From Acidobacteriaceae bacterium (GTDB lineage Bacteria; Acidobacteriota; Terriglobia; Bryobacterales; Bryobacteraceae): DNA of 18,957 nucleotides. Position numbers and translations under genes: made by a program. Location: positions 1-18,957 of the forward strand of contig JAFASD010000387.1 in the NCBI GenBank assembly GCA_019244945.1. Direction: 5' to 3'. Below are positions 14,456 through 18,957 of this stretch, in pieces (within the stretch, counting starts at the first letter, position 1; every line of letters begins with the position of its first letter). The notes under the pieces were generated by a model. The model was not told the origin of the DNA, did not search any database, and saw nothing but the letters and a program-made list of their open reading frames with translations.

Positions 14456-16972
14456 TCACTCTTCCCGAAGCGCAGTCATCGGTTCCACTTGCGAGGCCCG
14501 CAGAGCGGGGACGAAACTGGCCGTCAGAGAAACAATTCCCAATAAAACAGCGGCGAATCCAATACTCAATGGGTCCGCCGGTCGCAAACCATACAACAGC
14601 GAGCTCGCGGTTCGAGCGCTCGCTATCGCGAGCACGACTCCGATGACGAAACCGGCGGTCAGCAGCAGACTCGCTTCTTTCATGACTAGATTTATCACCG
14701 TCCTGCGATTCGCGCCAAGCGCAATCCGGATGCCGATCTCGTTCCGACGGCGCTCTACCATGTACGAAATAACGCCGTACAATCCGACCGTGGCAAGGAC
14801 AGCGGCGAGAAAACCGAAAAACGCCGAAAGCGTAGCCATCAGCCTCTCGCGCAGAAGGGATTCTCGAATCTGAGTTTTAAACACGTGAAATTCGAGTGAA
14901 GTTCCCGCGTTCTCACGCAAGACGGTTCGCTTGATTGCCGCGGTTAATGATCCTATGGGAAGCGCTGAGCGAACAATGATGTTCGTTCCAAGCCCAGGCT
15001 CTTTGTCCTGACTCTCGGCCACGAATACGATGGGCTCGAAATCGTCACGCAAAGTCTGATATTTCGAGTTCTTCACCACACCCACTATTTGATACACGTG
15101 CTGCGGTTCGCCCGGGCCCGAAAGGATGCGGAACTGCCTTCCAAGGGGACTCGCTCCGCCTAAAAACTTCTTCGAGAACTGCTCATTCACAATCGCAACT
15201 TCGGTCGAGGCAGGCGTGTCCCGATCATCGAAATCTCTCCCAGCGAGGAGCGGTGTGCCCATCGTTCGAAAATAGCCGGGGCTTACACTATCAAACCAGG
15301 AAGTCATCCGCTTGCCGGCGCGTTTATCCAGAAATTCGATCGAGTCGTTCCAGCCGTTCCCGCTAACCTGCACGATGCTGGCACTTGCAGCTTGCTCTAT
15401 GCCCGGTATGGACCGAACAGTTTCGATGAATCCTCGATAAAAAGCAGCGCGGCGAGGAGGAGAGAAATTGAGGCGCGAGATATCGATACCGCTAACGAGT
15501 AATCCGTTTTCACGAAAACCGGCGTCCAGGGTCAGCAGATTGAACAAACGGCGCACAAATAGGAGTGCGCCCACCAACAGCATGAGCGAGAGGGCGATTT
15601 GACTAATCACTAATCCGCGGCGCAGGCCTAAGCGCTGCCGATCGCCGGCGAGGCCGCGTCCGGAAGCTTTCATGGCCGAAGCGGGAACCGTGCGCGTAGC
15701 CCGCAAAGCAGGAGTTAAGCCGAAAAGGATGCAGGTGAGAATAGCAACGGCTGCGGTGAATGCGAGGACTCGCCAGTCCGGCGCAAGCTCAATAAACAGA
15801 GGGTTATCGCCTGTCGTCAAAAACGCCACCACATAACGACTGAGGAATTGCGCAAGCAGCGCTCCCAATGCCGCGCCTACGAATGTGAGCAGGAGACTTT
15901 CGGCTAGCAATTGCCGGATCAGGCGTCCGCGATCCGCGCCGACCGCGAGGCGAACGGCCATCTCGCGCTCACGATTGCTCGCTCGCGCCAGCATGAGATT
16001 CGCGAGGTTTGAACAGGCGATCAACAACACCAGCCCAGCGATGCCTAACAGCAGCCAAAGAGGCTCTTCATACTGCCGCCGCAGCCCCGAAACACCTGAG
16101 CCGGCCGGCAGTGCCGTTAGTTTATATGCAGCGTAATACTTGGCCTCATCTGCGCGATAGTTCGGGGGCACGGTGTTGCCGAAGACTTGGGAGGAAATTG
16201 CCTGTGCCTGTGCAGTTGCACGCGCAATCGTCCAACCAGGTTTGAGACGTCCAATAATGGCGAGCCACCAATGATGCCGTTTGGCAAGATGACTCTCTTC
16301 ACCATTGATTAAAGGCTCGGCACATACCGGAACCGCGACGTCGAAATTCCGTCCCACTTCGACGCCGAAAAAATTCGCAGGCGTCACGCCCACAACAGGC
16401 AGTCGGTGCCCATCGAGCGATACGGTTTTTCCAAGCACCTGACGATCGCCGCCAAACTGCCGCTGCCAAAAACCATAGCTGATCACAGCACCTGGCAGGC
16501 CGCAGCCCGGACGGTCGTCTCCACTCGTCAATAACCGGCCAAACAGCGGCTGTATTCGGAGCGTTTTGAAAAAATCACCCGTGACCCAGAGGCCCTCCGC
16601 ATATTGGACCTCCCCGCCTTCTGTCAAATTGAATCGCATGTCGCCCCAGGCGAAGATGTTCGAGAAAGCCTGTTGGCGCTCTCGAATCTGATCCCATTGC
16701 GCGTAAGTAAAGTTGGGTCGCCGGTCAGAAAAATTGCCCGAGCAGCAATGCTCATTTTTCGCGATTTTTAATTCAACGAGCTCTTCCGGATGCGATAGCG
16801 GTAGCATCCGCAGACGTACTGCATCCAGCAATTGAAAGATCGCCGTATTAGCGCCAATCCCCAATGCGAGCGAGAGCGTCGCAATAGCAAAGAAGCCTTT
16901 ATTCAACCGGAATAGGCGTGCGGCATAGCGAAAATCTTGCCAGGCGCTCTCAAAGAAGCTTACGATGTTCAT
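14456..16972 (-). CDS. ADOP-type ABC transporter permease, complete
   Basis: An 838-residue inner-membrane permease of the acidobacterial duplicated-orphan type. The N-terminus carries the family opening (DFRYAARLFRLNKGFFAIAT) with helix 1 at about 26-52 (LSLALGIGANTAIFQLLDAV). A periplasmic MacB-like domain follows at about 55-290. The first FtsX block contains LLLGIAGLVLLIACSNLANL and REMAVRLAVGADRGRLIRQL, then a connecting helix near SLMLLVGALLFVRRLF. A second periplasmic domain and second FtsX block follow (LATVGLYGVISYMV, NEIGIRIALGANRR), and the protein ends ASQVEPMTALREE. No ATPase and no PadR-type regulator, which often accompanies ADOP genes, is adjacent. It resembles the partial copy at 1-2097 along its whole length, but the two have clearly diverged. 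The substrate is unknown. Confidence 0.95.
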   Translation of the reverse strand: MNIVSFFESAWQDFRYAARLFRLNKGFFAIATLSLALGIGANTAIFQLLDAVRLRMLPLSHPEELVELKIAKNEHCCSGNFSDRRPNFTYAQWDQIRERQQAFSNIFAWGDMRFNLTEGGEVQYAEGLWVTGDFFKTLRIQPLFGRLLTSGDDRPGCGLPGAVISYGFWQRQFGGDRQVLGKTVSLDGHRLPVVGVTPANFFGVEVGRNFDVAVPVCAEPLINGEESHLAKRHHWWLAIIGRLKPGWTIARATAQAQAISSQVFGNTVPPNYRADEAKYYAAYKLTALPAGSGVSGLRRQYEEPLWLLLGIAGLVLLIACSNLANLMLARASNREREMAVRLAVGADRGRLIRQLLAESLLLTFVGAALGALLAQFLSRYVVAFLTTGDNPLFIELAPDWRVLAFTAAVAILTCILFGLTPALRATRTVPASAMKASGRGLAGDRQRLGLRRGLVISQIALSLMLLVGALLFVRRLFNLLTLDAGFRENGLLVSGIDISRLNFSPPRRAAFYRGFIETVRSIPGIEQAASASIVQVSGNGWNDSIEFLDKRAGKRMTSWFDSVSPGYFRTMGTPLLAGRDFDDRDTPASTEVAIVNEQFSKKFLGGASPLGRQFRILSGPGEPQHVYQIVGVVKNSKYQTLRDDFEPIVFVAESQDKEPGLGTNIIVRSALPIGSLTAAIKRTVLRENAGTSLEFHVFKTQIRESLLRERLMATLSAFFGFLAAVLATVGLYGVISYMVERRRNEIGIRIALGANRRTVINLVMKEASLLLTAGFVIGVVLAIASARTASSLLYGLRPADPLSIGFAAVLLGIVSLTASFVPALRASQVEPMTALREE

Positions 16973-17049
16973 CTCGTCGACTCAAACTTCGTGTGTTCCT
17001 GCACCTTCGGGACCATTTAAGCCGCCGCGTCCAAACGGCTGAAGGCAGA

Positions 17050-17055
17050 AGTATA
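17050..17055 (-). promoter_or_regulatory. Possible -10 element of the ADOP permease promoter
   Basis: On the minus strand TATACT (17050-17055) lies about 78 bases ahead of the permease ATG, in the 172-base gap between it and the M20 peptidase stop. No clear -35 is present at 16-18 bases. It is the best -10-like hexamer I saw in that gap. Confidence 0.25.
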
Positions 17056-17144
17056 CCTGTCTGAATTGTGCCGAATTTCCTCGATCAGCTGTGCGTGAAT
17101 TCAGAATCAGATGTCCGCAAACGGGCAAACTGTGCGATGCAGTT

Positions 17145-18284
17145 TCACAATTCGGCAATCAGTGCCGCGAGCAGCGCGGTCCGATCTGGAATCCGATTCA
17201 CCAAAATGCTTTCATTCACGGCGTGCGCGCCTTCGCCCACCCCGCCTAATCCGTCCAGTGTGGGCACTCCGAGTGCGGCGGTAAAATTTCCGTCCGACCC
17301 TCCGCCGGTCGAGGATTCTTCCAGCTTCACGCCTAACTTGTCTCCGATCTTCTTGGCTCTTCGAAACAGGTTTGCGATGGCTTTAGTACGAACCATGGGA
17401 GGCCTATTGAGCCCTCCCTCTATTCGAATGCTGCAACGCTTGTCAACAGGGCGCAGGGCGCGAAACTTTTTGTCCAAAGCCTCGGCATCCTCAACGCGTG
17501 GCGCGCGAATGTCCACATCAATACGCGCTTCTGCCGCGACGACATTAGTTCGTGTTCCCCCGCTAATAATTCCTGGATTTGCTGTGACCCCGCGCCTCAG
17601 GTTGCTGAAGCCCGCGATCTTTTCCACCTGACGGGCTGCCTCGAGAATCGCGCTTGCCCCGCCGCTGAAATCGATGCCTGCATGGGTCGCTTTACCTTTG
17701 ATAAAAATTCTGTAGCCACCGACGCCCTTACGAGCGGTTTTCAACGTGCCTGTGAGGTCCTCGCCGGGTTCGAGGACAAGGACGCAGTGACTCTGCTTGG
17801 CTTCCGCCTCGGTGATCGGTCGCGAGGTTTTGCTGCCCACTTCTTCGTCGGAGACAACCAAAAGAACCACGTTTCGCTTGATGGGAACATCCAGCTCCCG
17901 TAGGGCGCGAACCGCGTACACGAAGAACGCCACGCCCGATTTCATATCCAAGACGCCCGGCCCCCATAAGCGGCCATCCGCGTGGCGGAACGGCATGTTT
18001 TTCAGCGTTCCCAACGGCCAGACCGTATCGGAGTGTCCTATGCCGAGGATTTGCCCCGTCTTTTGGTTGCCTCCGATTTTGAACTCCAGTCGTAGATGCC
18101 TGCCATAGCCGTTGCCGCTGATCGTGGTCGCCGTTGCGACATCTTTCGTTTGCTCAAGAAACAACTCAACGAACCGGTCTACATCGGCCGGCGAATCGCT
18201 CGGAGACTCGCACTCGACCATCTGCTGGATCGACGTGATGATTTCTGCTTTCTTGTCAGTGGCATAGCGCAGATAAGGGTGCAT
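17145..18284 (-). CDS. M20 family metallopeptidase, carboxypeptidase G2-like
   Basis: A 379-residue di-zinc hydrolase that would remove a C-terminal residue (glutamate in the classical enzyme) or deacylate an amino-acid conjugate. The metal ligands and base are at H84 (GIGHSDTVWP), D113 (GVLDMKSG), E147/E148 (SDEEVGS), E172 (VLEPGED) and H354 (EGAHAVNE). Their spacing follows carboxypeptidase G2 closely (steps of 29, 34 and 25 between the first four). The dimerisation insert begins near 188 with GVGGYRIFIKGKATHAGIDF. No signal peptide is visible, unlike the classical periplasmic enzyme, so it is probably cytoplasmic. The gene is divergent from fabZ by 23 bases and apparently monocistronic. 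The substrate is a guess; other M20A enzymes (ArgE- or DapE-like) are less likely given the motif context. Confidence 0.92.
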   Translation of the reverse strand: MHPYLRYATDKKAEIITSIQQMVECESPSDSPADVDRFVELFLEQTKDVATATTISGNGYGRHLRLEFKIGGNQKTGQILGIGHSDTVWPLGTLKNMPFRHADGRLWGPGVLDMKSGVAFFVYAVRALRELDVPIKRNVVLLVVSDEEVGSKTSRPITEAEAKQSHCVLVLEPGEDLTGTLKTARKGVGGYRIFIKGKATHAGIDFSGGASAILEAARQVEKIAGFSNLRRGVTANPGIISGGTRTNVVAAEARIDVDIRAPRVEDAEALDKKFRALRPVDKRCSIRIEGGLNRPPMVRTKAIANLFRRAKKIGDKLGVKLEESSTGGGSDGNFTAALGVPTLDGLGGVGEGAHAVNESILVNRIPDRTALLAALIAEL

Positions 18285-18288
18285 CGGT

Positions 18289-18297
18289 TGTTATAAT
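18289..18297 (+). promoter_or_regulatory. Extended -10 promoter of fabZ
   Basis: TGTTATAAT (TG, one base, perfect TATAAT at 18292-18297) lies in the 23-base gap between the divergent M20 peptidase and fabZ genes. No -35 is recognisable, which fits an extended -10 promoter. Transcription would start near 18304, only about 4 bases before ATG 18308, giving an almost leaderless mRNA. Read on the minus strand the same bases contain TATTAT, placed similarly close to the peptidase start. Confidence 0.5.
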
Positions 18298-18307
18298 AGC
18301 GATTCCC

Positions 18308-18790
18308 ATGACATCGATGGATGTTCAAGAGATCTCTCAAATCCTCCCGCATCGCTATCCGATGTTGATGGTGGACCGGATTTTGGAGATTACGGGAGAC
18401 TCGATTGTCGGCATCAAGAATGTAACCGCGAATGAGCCACATTTTACAGGGCATTTCCCGGGTTATCCGGTTATGCCGGGCGTCATGATTATAGAAGCGA
18501 TGGCCCAGGCGGCGGGCGTGCTGGTCGCGATGCTCGCGCCCCACACACGCGGCCGGATTATGTTTCTGGCTTCCGTGGAGGACGCGAAATTCCGCAGGCC
18601 TGTTGTTCCCGGCGATCAGTTGCGCCTGGAAATGAAACTGCTGCGTCTCAAGGCCACGGTGGCGAAAATGCAAGGACGCGCGACGGTCGATGGTCAGGTA
18701 GCGGCGGAAGCCACTCTCATGTGCAAGCTCACGGAGCAACTCGCCGCGACTCAGCCGCCCGCAGAAGTGCCTGAGCCACAAATGGCCTGA
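18308..18790 (+). CDS. fabZ: 3-hydroxyacyl-[acyl-carrier-protein] dehydratase FabZ
   Basis: A 160-residue hot-dog-fold enzyme that dehydrates 3-hydroxyacyl-ACP in type II fatty-acid synthesis, competing with LpxA for the 3-hydroxyacyl-ACP pool used in lipid A. The opening ILPHRYPMLMVDRI, the catalytic H49 in HFTGHFPGYPVMPGV and the catalytic E63 in IIEAMAQAAGV are all in place. The length is slightly above the usual 140-155 because of a C-terminal tail rich in Ala, Pro and Glu. ATG 18317 (residue 4) is an alternative start. It heads a run with lpxA, joined by a TGATG overlap (18788-18792), the usual lipid A gene order. lpxD and the outer-membrane assembly genes often found upstream are not here. 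Confidence 0.97.
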   Translation: MTSMDVQEISQILPHRYPMLMVDRILEITGDSIVGIKNVTANEPHFTGHFPGYPVMPGVMIIEAMAQAAGVLVAMLAPHTRGRIMFLASVEDAKFRRPVVPGDQLRLEMKLLRLKATVAKMQGRATVDGQVAAEATLMCKLTEQLAATQPPAEVPEPQMA

Positions 18791-18957
18791 TGGGCATTCA
18801 CCCTACCGCGATCATTGATCCAAAGGCTGAAATCTCCTCGGACGCGGAAATCGGTCCGTATTGCATCATCGGCAGTGGCGTAAACATCGGCGCGCGGACC
18901 CGGCTCATTGCGCACGTCTATCTCGAAGGCAAGCTGACGATTGGTGAGGAAAATATT
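18790..18957 (+). CDS. lpxA: UDP-N-acetylglucosamine acyltransferase LpxA, 3'-truncated by window edge
   Basis: The first 56 codons of the enzyme that adds a 3-hydroxyacyl chain to UDP-GlcNAc, the first step of lipid A synthesis. The protein begins MGIHPTAIIDPKAEISSDAE and continues with the hexapeptide-repeat pattern of a left-handed beta helix (IGPYCIIGSGVNIG, then TIGEENI). The opening HPTAI matches the usual LpxA N-terminus. Its ATG overlaps the fabZ stop codon, so it is translationally coupled. The frame is open to the last base of the window. Confidence 0.92.
   Translation, partial: MGIHPTAIIDPKAEISSDAEIGPYCIIGSGVNIGARTRLIAHVYLEGKLTIGEENI

Noticed and set aside
17127..17145. AAACTG-TGCGATG-CAGTTT stem-loop at the M20 peptidase stop codon
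   Set aside because: A 6-bp AT-rich stem with no T-run is too weak to call as a terminator.
17069..17157. Inverted repeat TGCCGAATT / AATTCGGCA flanking the end of the M20 peptidase gene
   Set aside because: Only 9 bases, 71 bases apart, and the right arm is simply the last codons of the peptidase gene. No insertion-element structure lies between.
1..18957. CRISPR array, rRNA, transposase or phage genes
   Set aside because: No regularly spaced repeats, no rRNA-like sequence, and no DDE transposase or phage structural motifs were seen on either strand.

Overview
The window looks like a chromosomal segment of an Acidobacteriota bacterium. The best pointers are two long ABC-transporter permeases of the ADOP type (about 840 residues, two FtsX regions, no ATPase beside them), an ECF sigma / zinc-finger anti-sigma pair followed by a secreted protein of a style I associate with that phylum, a large secreted DUF4953/DUF5117-type metalloprotease, and the start of a lipid A gene run (fabZ-lpxA), which implies an LPS-bearing diderm. 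Base composition is moderately GC-rich throughout, with no block that clearly stands out. The taxonomic placement is inferred from gene content only.

Layout, left to right. Positions 1-2097 hold the 3' five-sixths of an ADOP permease (+). Positions 2310-4353 hold a probable operon (+): ECF sigma factor, membrane anti-sigma factor (ATGA overlap), and a secreted Gly/Pro-rich protein. A 12-bp perfect hairpin (4395-4425) separates it from a convergent aldo/keto reductase (4448-5497, -). Positions 5534-6360 hold a VapBC-type toxin-antitoxin pair (+), preceded by what reads as the N-terminal relic of a second, unrelated antitoxin. A tRNA-His gene (6453-6530, -) follows. From 11930 down to 6453 everything is on the minus strand and tightly packed: response regulator, ROK sugar kinase, xylulokinase-type FGGY kinase, PriA replication-restart helicase, tRNA-His. 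Positions 12007-14433 hold the secreted metalloprotease (+), convergent with a complete 838-residue ADOP permease (14456-16972, -). Positions 17145-18284 hold an M20 peptidase of the carboxypeptidase G2 type (-), divergent from fabZ (18308-18790, +) and lpxA (from 18790, cut by the window end).

How the genes fit together. The sigma/anti-sigma/secreted-protein trio reads as an envelope-signalling unit: the anti-sigma holds the sigma factor at the membrane, and the third gene is either its target or its ligand. The two sugar kinases plausibly act together in sugar phosphorylation, while PriA and tRNA-His downstream are housekeeping passengers. FabZ and LpxA are coupled by a TGATG overlap and act in fatty-acid and lipid A synthesis. 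No stretch over 300 bases is without a gene. I saw no integrase, transposase, rRNA or CRISPR array. The least ordinary items are the antitoxin relic beside vapBC next to a tRNA 3' end, the ECF trio, and the 23-base divergent promoter in front of fabZ. I did not find a clearly undescribed large system.
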